NCBI GenBank assembly: GCA_013373175.1
Contig: JABXII010000001.1
Coordinates: forward strand, 1-43,622
Length of the DNA stretch: 43,622 bases
Source of the DNA: Campylobacteraceae bacterium
Lineage (GTDB): Bacteria; Campylobacterota; Campylobacteria; Campylobacterales; Arcobacteraceae
Direction of reading: 5' to 3'
A program made the position numbers and the translations under genes. The notes under the pieces are model-generated. The model searched no databases, was not told the DNA's origin, and saw only the letters and a list, made by a program, of their open reading frames with translations. This document shows, one piece after another, positions 7,660 to 15,425 of the stretch; position 1 is the first letter of the stretch; every line of letters starts with the position of its first letter.

Positions 7660-7678
7660 TGTCTCAAAACTGTCTCAA
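7660..7678. repeat. Tandem TGTCTCAA repeat, 11-bp period
   Basis: TGTCTCAA occurs at 7660-7667 and 7671-7678. An 11-bp period is typical of OmpR/PhoB-family binding sites. It lies in the 251-bp gap between the small ORF (start 7615) and the chemoreceptor (start 7867). The gap otherwise holds AT-rich DNA, an inverted AAGCTTT/AAAGCTT pair at 7772-7793, and a 14-bp dyad TTACT-TATT-AGTAA at 7816-7829. Confidence 0.4.
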
Positions 7679-7866
7679 TGAAAATATTTATTTATTATTT
7701 TAAGTTATTTAATAAAATTCTGCTTTATTTTATTCTTTTTATATTATTTTTTTATACAATTATCAAAAATTAAGCTTTTTATAAACAAAGCTTTTAAAAT
7801 TTTTAAGTAGAATTATTACTTATTAGTAACTTTATTATTATTCTTACTAATTGACTAGGAGCATGC

Positions 7867-10161
7867 ATGAAAAATCTAACAATAAAGAACAAACTACTTA
7901 TAATAGTAATCTCTACTATTATAACTGTTTCGGTTATATTAGCAATTGAAGCTATATATTCGATTAACCACATAAGTAAGCAAAATATTGAAAAATATAC
8001 AAAAGATGCTTACAAAAATAAAGAACTTAATTTAAAAAATTATGTTTCTCTAGCTATGAATACACTAAAAGATGAATATGATAATATGGCATCTGAAGGA
8101 ATTAGTGAAGAAGAGGCAAAACAAAATGCCCTTAAAGCTGTTGAAAAAATCAGATATGGAAAAGAAGGTTACTTTTGGATTAATGATATTGATTTAAATA
8201 TGTTAATGCACCCTGTTTCTAAATCATTAGTTGGGAAAAATGTATCAGATGTAAAAGACCCAAATGGTAAGTATTTCTTCAAAGATATAATGAAATTAGC
8301 TAAATCAAAAGGTTCAGGTTTAATTACTTATGTATGGAATAAACCAGGATTTGATAAACCACAACCTAAATATACTTATATTGAAGTATTTAAACCATGG
8401 GGTTGGGTTATTGCTACAGGAAGTTACCTTGATGATGTAGAAAAAAGTGTAGCGCAAATGGAAGCTTCTTCACAAAGTGATACTTCAGATGCAATTTTAT
8501 TTATTTTCATTGGAGTTTTAATTCTTACATTAGTTATCTCTACAATTGTTGTATTTATATCAAATAAAATGATTGTTAGTCCACTTTCAAAACTAACTGG
8601 AACAGTTAAAGCTCTTACAAAATTCTCAAGTGCTGACCAAAAAATCAATATTGATTCAAAGGATGAGATTGGTGATTTAGCTAGATACTTTAATGAATAT
8701 TTAGAATCAATTAGAAGAGTTACTGCACAAGACCAAAAGATTGTTGAAGAGAGTGAAAAAGCAATCGAAATGGTAAGAGCAGGTTTCTTCGCCTATAAAG
8801 TAGAAAGTGATACAGAAAATAGATCTACAAACGATTTAAAAAATACAATTAATATTTTAATTGATGAATTTAAAGATCACTTAGGTAAAGTAAACAATGC
8901 TTTAAATGAGTACTCTAAGGGTAATTTTGAATATGACTTTGAAGTTAAAAATGTAAGTGGTAACTTAGGTTCTGTTGTTAGAGGAACAAAGTCAATTGGG
9001 GATAATGTATCAGAAATTTTAGCAACTATTATGACAAGTGGTGAAAAACTTGCAAATAATATTGAAATTCTAACTTCTTCTGCTACATCTTTGTCTGATT
9101 CTGCAAATGCTCAAGCAGCTTCTTTAGAAGAGACTGCTGCTGCTGTTGAAGAGATTAATAGTAATATCCAAAATAGTACTCAAAATATGGATAAGATGAA
9201 AGAGCTTGATGATGTAGTTATGAATTCTGCTCAAAAAGGTCAACAACTAGCTCATCAAACTGCAACATCAATGGATGAGATTAATACAGAAGTTGAATCT
9301 ATTGCAGAAGCAATTACAGTTATTGACCAAATTGCTTTCCAAACAAATATTCTTTCACTAAATGCAGCTGTAGAAGCAGCAACTGCTGGTGAAGCAGGAA
9401 AAGGTTTTGCTGTTGTTGCAGGTGAAGTAAGAAACCTAGCAAGTAGGTCAGCAGAAGCTGCAAAAGAGATTAAAGACTTAGTTGAAAAAGCAACTTCAAA
9501 AGCTAACAATGGTAAGAATATTGCTGATACAATGATTAAAGGTTATGACGAACTTCAAGGTGCTATTGTTCAAACTAAAGAGATAATTGATAATGTAGCA
9601 AATGCTTCTAAAGAGCAAGGTTTAGGTATCTCTCAAATTAATGATGCAATTACAGTATTAGATAAAAATACTCAAGAAAATGCAAATGATGCAACAAGTA
9701 TTGCTTCTTTAGCAAGTGAAGTAAAACAGTTATCTAATAACTTAATCTCTGTTGCAAAAAATGCTAAATTTAAAGACTCTGCTAGAAAACAAATTGCAGA
9801 TACAAACTTAGTGCATGAATTAAATAACTTAAAATTACAACATATTTTATTCAAAGAAAACAACTTTGCAAGAATTACAGAGAATACAAAAATTACAGTG
9901 GCAGATGAAACTCAATGTAACCTAGGAAAATGGATTCTTGAAGCTGAAAGAAGTGCTAGGCCATTTACTAAAACTGCTAACTGGCAAGCACTTAAAGAAG
10001 CACACAAAAGAGTTCATGGTGGAGTTCAATGTTTCTTAGATAAAAACTTAGAACATGCTTCAAATGATACTTTAATTGAAATTGGAAATGATGTAGAAAA
10101 AGCAACAGCTGAAGTATTTAAAACACTTGATACTGTAAAAGTAGAAAACGCAAATTTATAA
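7867..10161 (+). CDS. Methyl-accepting chemotaxis protein with Cache sensor and C-terminal CZB domain
   Basis: Protein of 764 residues. TM1 is about 9-30; a periplasmic single Cache domain spans about 35-200 (YGKEGYFWINDIDLNML, then FKPWGWVIATGSYLDDV); TM2 is about 210-230. HAMP-like segments follow, then the methyl-accepting signalling domain with hairpin tip IDQIAFQTNILSLNAAVEAA and the conserved GEAGKGFAVVAGEVRNLA. The end (about 645-745) is a CZB zinc-binding domain with HELNNLKLQH, CNLGKWI and HKRVHGG. Cache domains of this kind often sense small organic acids; CZB can sense zinc-linked signals such as hypochlorite. No CheR-binding pentapeptide is seen at the C-terminus. A CheY-like gene follows after 13 bp. 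Confidence 0.95.
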   Translation: MKNLTIKNKLLIIVISTIITVSVILAIEAIYSINHISKQNIEKYTKDAYKNKELNLKNYVSLAMNTLKDEYDNMASEGISEEEAKQNALKAVEKIRYGKEGYFWINDIDLNMLMHPVSKSLVGKNVSDVKDPNGKYFFKDIMKLAKSKGSGLITYVWNKPGFDKPQPKYTYIEVFKPWGWVIATGSYLDDVEKSVAQMEASSQSDTSDAILFIFIGVLILTLVISTIVVFISNKMIVSPLSKLTGTVKALTKFSSADQKINIDSKDEIGDLARYFNEYLESIRRVTAQDQKIVEESEKAIEMVRAGFFAYKVESDTENRSTNDLKNTINILIDEFKDHLGKVNNALNEYSKGNFEYDFEVKNVSGNLGSVVRGTKSIGDNVSEILATIMTSGEKLANNIEILTSSATSLSDSANAQAASLEETAAAVEEINSNIQNSTQNMDKMKELDDVVMNSAQKGQQLAHQTATSMDEINTEVESIAEAITVIDQIAFQTNILSLNAAVEAATAGEAGKGFAVVAGEVRNLASRSAEAAKEIKDLVEKATSKANNGKNIADTMIKGYDELQGAIVQTKEIIDNVANASKEQGLGISQINDAITVLDKNTQENANDATSIASLASEVKQLSNNLISVAKNAKFKDSARKQIADTNLVHELNNLKLQHILFKENNFARITENTKITVADETQCNLGKWILEAERSARPFTKTANWQALKEAHKRVHGGVQCFLDKNLEHASNDTLIEIGNDVEKATAEVFKTLDTVKVENANL

Positions 10162-10174
10162 AATAAGGATTAAT

Positions 10175-10540
10175 ATGAAAAAAATTGCAATTATAGATGA
10201 TGAAACTTCAATCTTAGATATTTTAGAAAGGTTTCTTTCAAGAAAAAATCTTTTTGAGATTGATACTTTTGAAAACCCACTTAATGCACTTGATTCTGTT
10301 CAAAAGAATAATTATGACTTAATCCTTTGTGATATTATGATGCCACAAATGAATGGTATTGAGCTTGTGAAAAAAATTAGAGAGATAAAACCAGCTCAAA
10401 AAATAATCATGATTACTGCTTTCTCAACAGAAGATAAAATGATTGAGTGTGATGGAATTGGAGTAGATGACTATTTAACTAAGCCATTTATTTCAATGAG
10501 AGATGTTGAAAATAAAGTACTTGATGCAATAAATTTATAA
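10175..10540 (+). CDS. Single-domain response regulator (CheY-like)
   Basis: Receiver domain only, 121 residues. It has the acidic pocket IIDDE near the N-terminus, the phospho-acceptor Asp in LILCDIMMPQMNG, a Thr in MITAFS, and the invariant Lys in LTKPF. Located 13 bp after the chemoreceptor with its own AAGGA site, so it is probably co-transcribed and may carry or sink phosphate for that pathway. It has no DNA-binding or enzymatic output. Confidence 0.92.
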   Translation: MKKIAIIDDETSILDILERFLSRKNLFEIDTFENPLNALDSVQKNNYDLILCDIMMPQMNGIELVKKIREIKPAQKIIMITAFSTEDKMIECDGIGVDDYLTKPFISMRDVENKVLDAINL

Positions 10541-10563
10541 GAGGAAGAAGTTCTTCCTCTTAT
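10537..10563. terminator. Bidirectional terminator between the CheY-like gene and hsp20
   Basis: Near-perfect dyad with arms ATAAGAGGAAGAA and TTCTTCCTCTTAT around a central G. It overlaps the stop codons of both convergent genes (10538-10540 and 10560-10562). T-rich DNA follows rightward only weakly. Confidence 0.65.
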
Positions 10564-10976
10564 TTAATTTCAATTGATTTCTTACTATTTTGTTCCTCTT
10601 GTTTAGGGATAATTACCTCTAAAACCCCATTATCACTTCTAGCTTCAATATTTTCTATATCCACATTTTCTGGAAGAGTAAAGCTTCTTGTAAACTTACC
10701 AAAAGATGTTTCTACTTTATAATAATCTTCTTCTTTTATTTCATCTTTAGTTTTTCTTTCACCAGAGATAGTTAGTATATTTTTATTAATATCAACTTTT
10801 ATATCTTCTTTTTTTACCCCTGGTAAATCTACATCTATATGATAAGCACTTTCACCCTCTCTTGTATTAACAATAGGAACAAAGCCATGTACTGACTCAT
10901 TGTTACTTGGGTAGTTATAAAAACTTCTTTCTAAATCTTTAAATTGTTTAAATGGATCAAATTTTGTAAGTAGCAT
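10560..10976 (-). CDS. Small heat-shock protein (Hsp20/alpha-crystallin family)
   Basis: Protein of 138 residues, an ATP-independent chaperone that holds unfolding proteins. The alpha-crystallin domain spans about 40-130, with YHIDVDLPGVKKEDIKV, LTISGER, and the closing GVLEVIIPK motif; a short tail follows. ATG 10976 with AGGAG 6 bases upstream is chosen; a TTG 42 bases upstream would translate the leader hairpin. It is under a sigma70 promoter overlapped by a CIRCE operator, so HrcA repression with heat induction is expected. Confidence 0.95.
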   Translation of the reverse strand: MLLTKFDPFKQFKDLERSFYNYPSNNESVHGFVPIVNTREGESAYHIDVDLPGVKKEDIKVDINKNILTISGERKTKDEIKEEDYYKVETSFGKFTRSFTLPENVDIENIEARSDNGVLEVIIPKQEEQNSKKSIEIK

Positions 10977-10998
10977 TTTGACTCCTTTTATTAAAATT

Positions 10999-11019
10999 CT
11001 TGATAGTTTTCTTATCAAG
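10999..11019 (-). repeat. Leader hairpin upstream of hsp20
   Basis: Inverted repeat CTTGATA / TATCAAG with a 7-base loop, in the untranslated leader about 23-43 bases before the ATG and a few bases after the predicted transcription start. It does not cover the ribosome site directly, so an RNA-thermometer role is uncertain; it may stabilise the mRNA. Confidence 0.45.
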
Positions 11020-11027
11020 TTAATGAA

Positions 11028-11057
11028 ATTATATCAAATATTTTTAGCACTTGTCAA
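11028..11057 (-). promoter_or_regulatory. hsp20 sigma70 promoter
   Basis: On the minus strand, TTGACA (11057-11052), an 18-bp spacer and a perfect TATAAT (11033-11028). The -35 box lies inside the CIRCE element. Confidence 0.75.
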
Positions 11058-11070
11058 GAGTTAGTGCTAA
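11044..11070. promoter_or_regulatory. CIRCE operator (HrcA-binding site)
   Basis: Arms TTAGCACTT and TAGTGCTAA separated by 9 bases, a 27-bp element with one mismatch per arm to the consensus TTAGCACTC-N9-GAGTGCTAA. It overlaps the -35 of the hsp20 promoter, so HrcA binding should block initiation. Confidence 0.85.
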
Positions 11071-11075
11071 AAATA

Positions 11076-11102
11076 TTAGCAAATTATAATTTAAAGTGCT
11101 AA
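11076..11102. promoter_or_regulatory. Second, degenerate CIRCE-like element
   Basis: Arms TTAGCAAAT and AAGTGCTAA with 9 bases between, the same 27-bp architecture, 5 bp from the first element. The outer six bases of both arms are conserved; the inner ones are not. It overlaps the stop codon of the small ORF at 11099. Confidence 0.45.
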
Positions 11103-11194
11103 TTTGCTACTGCAATAAATGTTGTAAATATTGTTAATACATAGATAGTTACAACTATCACATAATCTTTTTTATTAGTATTAATATTGTTCAT
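11099..11194 (-). CDS. Candidate small membrane protein, 31 residues
   Basis: ATG at 11194 with AAAGGGAG six bases upstream, a strong ribosome site. The product starts MNNINTNKKDY, then has one hydrophobic helix rich in V, I, T and F (about residues 11-30), and ends AVAN. Its stop lies in the degenerate CIRCE element just upstream of the hsp20 promoter, on the same strand as hsp20. I do not recognise the family. A good ribosome site plus a polar N-terminus and one membrane helix make it more likely real than chance. Confidence 0.6.
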   Translation of the reverse strand: MNNINTNKKDYVIVVTIYVLTIFTTFIAVAN

Positions 11195-11208
11195 TTTTTC
11201 TCCCTTTC

Positions 11209-11231
11209 AATAGGAGAAAAAATCTCCTATT
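11209..11231. repeat. Inverted repeat upstream of the small ORF
   Basis: Arms AATAGGAGA and TCTCCTATT with a 5-base A/T loop. It lies 15-37 bases before the ATG at 11194. It could be a leader hairpin of the small gene or a terminator; no gene ends next to it on the plus strand. Confidence 0.4.
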
Positions 11232-11316
11232 AATTTATATTATTTTTATACGCTTGTTTCCTCATATCATCGGATGACATATATATTTTTCCTTTTTAGT
11301 ATTTTTAGACATAAAA

Positions 11317-11349
11317 AAAGGGGAAGAAGCAAAAAGCCTCTTCCCCTTT
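11317..11349 (-). terminator. Rho-independent terminator of typA
   Basis: GC-rich stem with arms AAAGGGGAAGAAGC and GCCTCTTCCCCTTT (one mismatch) followed on the minus strand by a T run, 21 bp after the typA stop. Confidence 0.85.
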
Positions 11350-11369
11350 GAAATAAAAGTTTTAAACTT

Positions 11370-13190
11370 CTATTCGTCTGCGTACTTAGCTTTCTTTGCT
11401 GCTCTTTTTCTAACTGTTGGGTCTAACTCTCTTTTTCTAACTCTAACGCTTAAAGGAGTTACTTCAACAAGCTCATCATCTTCGATCCACTCTAGTGCAT
11501 TTTCTAGTGACATCTGTCTTGGTGGAACTAATTTGATTGCATCATCTGCACCCGAAGACCTAACATTTGTTAATTGCTTACCTTTAATTGGGTTAACATC
11601 TAAGTCGTTAGATTTTGCATGTTCCCCGATTACCATTCCGTTATAAACTTTGTCTTGAGGTTTAATATACATTACACCTCTTTCTTGTAAGTTAAAGATT
11701 GAGTAACCTAAAGCTTCACCATTTTCCATAGAAACTAGTGCCCCATATTTTCTTGATTCAACTGTTCCTGAATGTGGTCTAAACTCTAAGAATGAGTGGT
11801 TCATAACACCCTCACCTTTTGTATCAGTTAAGAACTCAGTTCTAATACCGATAAGCCCACGTGCTGGAATTTCAAACTCTAATCTTGTAAATCCAGCACC
11901 CATTGGTACCATATTTGTCATATTAGCTTTTCTTTTTCCAAGTTTTTCAATAATTGTTCCAGAGTAATCATCAGGAGTATCAATTACTAAATGCTCAAAT
12001 GGCTCTAAAGTTACTCCATTTTCTTCTCTTGTAATAACTTCTGGTCTTCCAATAGAGAATTCAAATCCTTCTCTTCTCATATTTTCAGCTAAAATTGTAA
12101 TTTGAAGTTCACCTCTTCCGTTTACTTTAAATTTACCTTCACCAATTTGCTCATAATTCATAGCAATATTAGTATTCATTTCAGCTGCAAGTCTTTCATC
12201 AATTTTATTTGAAGTTACAAACTTACCTTCAGTACCTGCTAATGGAGAATCATTTACAGCAAAAGTAACTGAAAGTGTTGGCTCTTCAATGTGCATAGGA
12301 TCTAGTGGCATTGGATTTGCAGGGTCACAAAGAGAGTCACCTACATCAATAGTTTCAAATCCTGCAACAGCACAGATATCACCTGCTCCTGCTTTTGCTA
12401 CTTCAATTCTTTCTAAACCTTTAAAACCAATAAGTTTAGTTACTCTACCTTTAACTTTTTCCCCATCTGCTTTACATAAAAGAACTGTTTCACCTTGAGA
12501 GATACTTCCATTAAAGATTCTTGCAATACCAATTTTTCCAATGAAGTTATCATAATCAAGAGTAAATACTTGTAATTGTAAACCTTCTTCTTCACTTCCT
12601 TTTGGCTTTGGAACTTCAGTTAAAATAGTTTGAAATAATGGTTGTAAATCTTTCTTTTCGTCTTCTAATGCATGCATTGCGTAACCATCTCTAGCTGCTG
12701 CATAAATTACTGGGAATTCAAGTTGCTCTTCATCTGCACCCATTTGGTCAAATAGGTCAAATACTTCATCTACAACTCTATCAGGTTCACCAGCTGGTTT
12801 ATCAATTTTGTTTACAACAACAATTGGTCTATGTCCTAATTGAAGTGCTTTTTTAACAACAAATTTTGTTTGAGGCATTACACCTTCTTGTGCATCAACT
12901 AGTAATAAAACTGAATCAACCATTTTTAAAACCCTCTCAACTTCTCCACCAAAATCGGCGTGACCTGGAGTGTCAATAATGTTGATTCTTACACCTTCGT
13001 AATCGATAGCAGTATTTTTAGAAAGAATAGTAATTCCTCTTTCTTTTTCAATATCATTACTATCCATTACTCTTTCATCAACCTCTTGGTGAGCTGCAAA
13101 AGTACCTGACTGCTTAAGTAACTCATCAACTAGTGTTGTTTTACCGTGGTCAACGTGTGCAATTACGGCAATATTTCTAATATCTCTCAT
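11370..13190 (-). CDS. typA: Ribosome-associated translational GTPase TypA/BipA
   Basis: Protein of 606 residues, full family length. GTPase motifs are AHVDHGKTT (G1), the RGITI switch [13 protein letters not shown] (G3) and NKIDKP (G4). Then come the translation-factor beta barrel, EF-G-like domains III/V and the BipA-specific C-terminal domain. It binds the 70S ribosome and helps assembly and translation under stress and cold. ATG 13190 has a modest AGAGAG site. A single gene with its own terminator; the promoter -10 lies within a long dyad at 13222-13249. Confidence 0.98.
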   Translation of the reverse strand: MRDIRNIAVIAHVDHGKTTLVDELLKQSGTFAAHQEVDERVMDSNDIEKERGITILSKNTAIDYEGVRINIIDTPGHADFGGEVERVLKMVDSVLLLVDAQEGVMPQTKFVVKKALQLGHRPIVVVNKIDKPAGEPDRVVDEVFDLFDQMGADEEQLEFPVIYAAARDGYAMHALEDEKKDLQPLFQTILTEVPKPKGSEEEGLQLQVFTLDYDNFIGKIGIARIFNGSISQGETVLLCKADGEKVKGRVTKLIGFKGLERIEVAKAGAGDICAVAGFETIDVGDSLCDPANPMPLDPMHIEEPTLSVTFAVNDSPLAGTEGKFVTSNKIDERLAAEMNTNIAMNYEQIGEGKFKVNGRGELQITILAENMRREGFEFSIGRPEVITREENGVTLEPFEHLVIDTPDDYSGTIIEKLGKRKANMTNMVPMGAGFTRLEFEIPARGLIGIRTEFLTDTKGEGVMNHSFLEFRPHSGTVESRKYGALVSMENGEALGYSIFNLQERGVMYIKPQDKVYNGMVIGEHAKSNDLDVNPIKGKQLTNVRSSGADDAIKLVPPRQMSLENALEWIEDDELVEVTPLSVRVRKRELDPTVRKRAAKKAKYADE

Positions 13191-13217
13191 TTACTCTCTT
13201 TATGATTAATTTTCGCG

Positions 13218-13249
13218 ATTATACTAAAAATTTGCTTAAATTTTTAGTA
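13218..13249 (-). promoter_or_regulatory. typA promoter region overlapped by a 12-bp inverted repeat
   Basis: On the minus strand TATAAT lies at 13223-13218. Next to it are the arms TACTAAAAATTT (13222-13233) and AAATTTTTAGTA (13238-13249), perfectly complementary around a 4-base centre. The dyad covers the spacer and -35 area, so it could be an operator; an AT-rich coincidence cannot be excluded. Confidence 0.45.
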
Positions 13250-13337
13250 ATTTGAGAAATTAGTTACAATTACATCACAAAGAGACACTTTTTATACTCT
13301 AAACTATTATACTATTTTGTAAAAAACAGGGACAAAA

Positions 13338-14255
13338 ATGAACTACCAAACTATTCTTGAAGAAATCAAAGAAGAAATCAAACCTTACCTAAACAAGGGA
13401 ACACTTGCTAATTATATACCTGCATTAGCAAATGTTTCAGGAGATGATTTTGCCATGAGTATTATTGAAATTGATGGAAATGAGCATCATATTGGTTCTT
13501 ATGAAAAACTTTTTTCAATGCAAAGTATTTCTAAAGTTTTCACTTTTACCTTAGCTTTAGATATTTATGGAAAAGATTTGTATAACAGAGTAGGACATGA
13601 ACCCTCTGGAAATCCCTTTAATTCACTTATTCAACTTGAATATGAGAAAGGAATTCCTAGAAATCCTTTTATAAATGCAGGAGCAATTGTTACAACAGAC
13701 TCTTTAGTTTCTAAATATAAAGATAATACATTTTCAACTATTTTAGAGTTTATTAAAAAGGTTTCAAATGATGAAACTATAGGCTTTGATAAAGAAATTT
13801 ATAAATCAGAACTTGAAAGTGGATATAGAAACCTTGCATTAATTAATATGATGAAAAGTTTTAATAATATAGAAAATGATACACAAAAGGTGATTGAAAC
13901 TTATTTTAAACAGTGTTCAATAATGATGAATACAAAACAACTTGCAAAATCTATGTTATATCTTGCTAATCATGGAGTTATTCCAAATAAAAACTTTGAA
14001 ATTATAACCCAAGCACAAGCAAAAAGAATAAATGCAGTAATGTTAACTTGTGGACACTATGATGCTTCTGGCGATTTTGCTTTTCATGTAGGACTTCCTG
14101 GAAAAAATGGCGTTGGTGGAGGAATTGTTGCTGTTGTTCCTCAAAAAATGGCAATATGTGTTTACTCTCCAAGACTAAATAAACATGGAAACTCATTAGT
14201 AGGAACAAAAGCCTTAGAACTATTTACAACAAAAACAAACCTTTCTATTTTCTAA
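13338..14255 (+). CDS. glsA: Glutaminase A
   Basis: Protein of 305 residues that hydrolyses glutamine to glutamate and ammonia. It is a serine-dependent beta-lactamase-fold enzyme. The catalytic Ser-x-x-Lys is S63-I-S-K66 in MQSISKVF; other family motifs are NPFINAGAI and GKNGVGGGI near the C-terminus. ATG 13338 follows CAGGGA. Divergent from typA with TATACT-like -10 sequences around 13310. It is probably a single gene ended by a weak AT-rich hairpin. Confidence 0.96.
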   Translation: MNYQTILEEIKEEIKPYLNKGTLANYIPALANVSGDDFAMSIIEIDGNEHHIGSYEKLFSMQSISKVFTFTLALDIYGKDLYNRVGHEPSGNPFNSLIQLEYEKGIPRNPFINAGAIVTTDSLVSKYKDNTFSTILEFIKKVSNDETIGFDKEIYKSELESGYRNLALINMMKSFNNIENDTQKVIETYFKQCSIMMNTKQLAKSMLYLANHGVIPNKNFEIITQAQAKRINAVMLTCGHYDASGDFAFHVGLPGKNGVGGGIVAVVPQKMAICVYSPRLNKHGNSLVGTKALELFTTKTNLSIF

Positions 14256-14259
14256 ATAA

Positions 14260-14281
14260 AATATGAATTTATTTTCATATT
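14260..14281 (+). terminator. Weak AT-rich hairpin after glsA
   Basis: Arms AATATGAA and TTCATATT with a 6-base loop, 5 bp after the glsA stop. No GC content in the stem beyond one pair per arm and no clear T run. Confidence 0.35.
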
Positions 14282-14306
14282 AAATTCATAGACCTTTCAT
14301 TAAGTA

Positions 14307-14322
14307 ACTGTAAATTTACAGT
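14307..14322. promoter_or_regulatory. Perfect 16-bp palindrome, candidate operator
   Basis: ACTGTAAATTTACAGT is self-complementary over its full length and ends 5 bp before the ATG of the first gene of the 14.3-20.2 kb unit. Position at the head of a seven-gene unit fits a repressor operator overlapping the start site. No regulator gene is adjacent, so the binding protein is unknown. Confidence 0.5.
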
Positions 14323-14327
14323 ACAAA

Positions 14328-15425
14328 ATGAAAGGATTATGTTTGTTATTACTTGCAATAAAAGCCATAAAAGCAAATAGGCTAAAGACATCTCTTATAA
14401 TATTAAGTTTGGCTTTATCAATTACTTCTATTTTCTTAATTACTTCTATTTCAAATGGAGTAATTTCTATGTACTCTTCAATGCTAAAAAGTGATGGAGA
14501 TATCATAGTTACTCAAAAAAATATCTCTGATACTTTTTTCTCAAATGTTGATATAAATTTAATAGAGAAAATCAAAACTTTAGATGAAGTTACAAAAGCC
14601 TCAGCTCTTATAGTAGGAGCTTCTATGGTAGAAGAACTTCCTATTGTTGCAGTTTATGGAGTTACAAAAAATAGATTCAAAAACTACAAATTGATACAAG
14701 GTACTTACCCAAAAAAAAATGAAGTTCTTTTAGGAAAATCAATTTATGAAAACCTAGATAGAAAAGATGAAATAAAACTTTCAAATAAAACTTTTAAAGT
14801 CTCTGGTGTTTTTGAAAGCTCTATTGGTTTTGAAAATGGAGGTGCAGTTTTAAATATAGAAGACGCTAGTAAAATCTTTAATAAAAGTGCTTCAATGATT
14901 ATGGTTAACTGTAAAATAGATACAGACATTGAAAAACTTGCACTGAAAATAGACCTTTTTGATAAAGATATTGAAGCAAAATCAACAAGCAATTTTGTTG
15001 ACAATTACAATCAATTTAAGATAATTAAAACCTCATCAAATGTGATTTCATTTATCTCTTTTTGTATGGGACTTTTAACTATTGCTTCAATTTTAAGTAT
15101 CACTATAAATCAAAGAAAAAGTGAATTTGGTATTAAAAGAGCTATAGGAATTTCTATGAAGAAAATCATTTTACAAATAGTTAATGAAGCTCTTATATTA
15201 GGAGTTGTTGGTTTTTTCATAGCTTTAATACTTTCAAACCTTGCACTATTTCTTATAAAAAACAACTCATTTTTACAAGGCTATGTAAATGGTGAGATTT
15301 CACTAGAGATAACTATTTTTATCTTCTTTACAACTCTTACAATCTCTATTTTAGGTTCTATTTTTCCTGCTTTAAATGCCTCAAAAACAGACCCAATTGT
15401 TTTAATCCAAGGAGATAAGATATGA
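14328..15425 (+). CDS. FtsX/MacB-type ABC transporter permease
   Basis: Protein of 365 residues: one N-terminal TM (about 15-38), a periplasmic MacB_PCD-like domain (about 40-225), and three C-terminal TM helices (about 235-355), with the RKSEFGIKRAIG coupling motif at the second block. Such permeases do not move a substrate through the membrane bilayer but transmit force to periplasmic partners or extract lipoproteins and small molecules. The start is uncertain: ATG 14328 has no ribosome site, whereas TTG 14343 is 6 bases after AAAGGA. The stop overlaps the ATPase start (ATGA). It is the first gene of a tightly packed unit. Confidence 0.9.
   Translation: MKGLCLLLLAIKAIKANRLKTSLIILSLALSITSIFLITSISNGVISMYSSMLKSDGDIIVTQKNISDTFFSNVDINLIEKIKTLDEVTKASALIVGASMVEELPIVAVYGVTKNRFKNYKLIQGTYPKKNEVLLGKSIYENLDRKDEIKLSNKTFKVSGVFESSIGFENGGAVLNIEDASKIFNKSASMIMVNCKIDTDIEKLALKIDLFDKDIEAKSTSNFVDNYNQFKIIKTSSNVISFISFCMGLLTIASILSITINQRKSEFGIKRAIGISMKKIILQIVNEALILGVVGFFIALILSNLALFLIKNNSFLQGYVNGEISLEITIFIFFTTLTISILGSIFPALNASKTDPIVLIQGDKI

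Noticed and set aside
9141-9160. CTGCTG-type triplet run in the chemoreceptor as a repeat locus
   Set aside because: Short Ala/Glu codon run typical of the methylation helix; no tandem array.
9255-9509. 84-residue minus-strand frame inside the chemoreceptor
   Set aside because: Shadow of the signalling domain; Ala/Ser-rich composition is the complement of the MCP codons.
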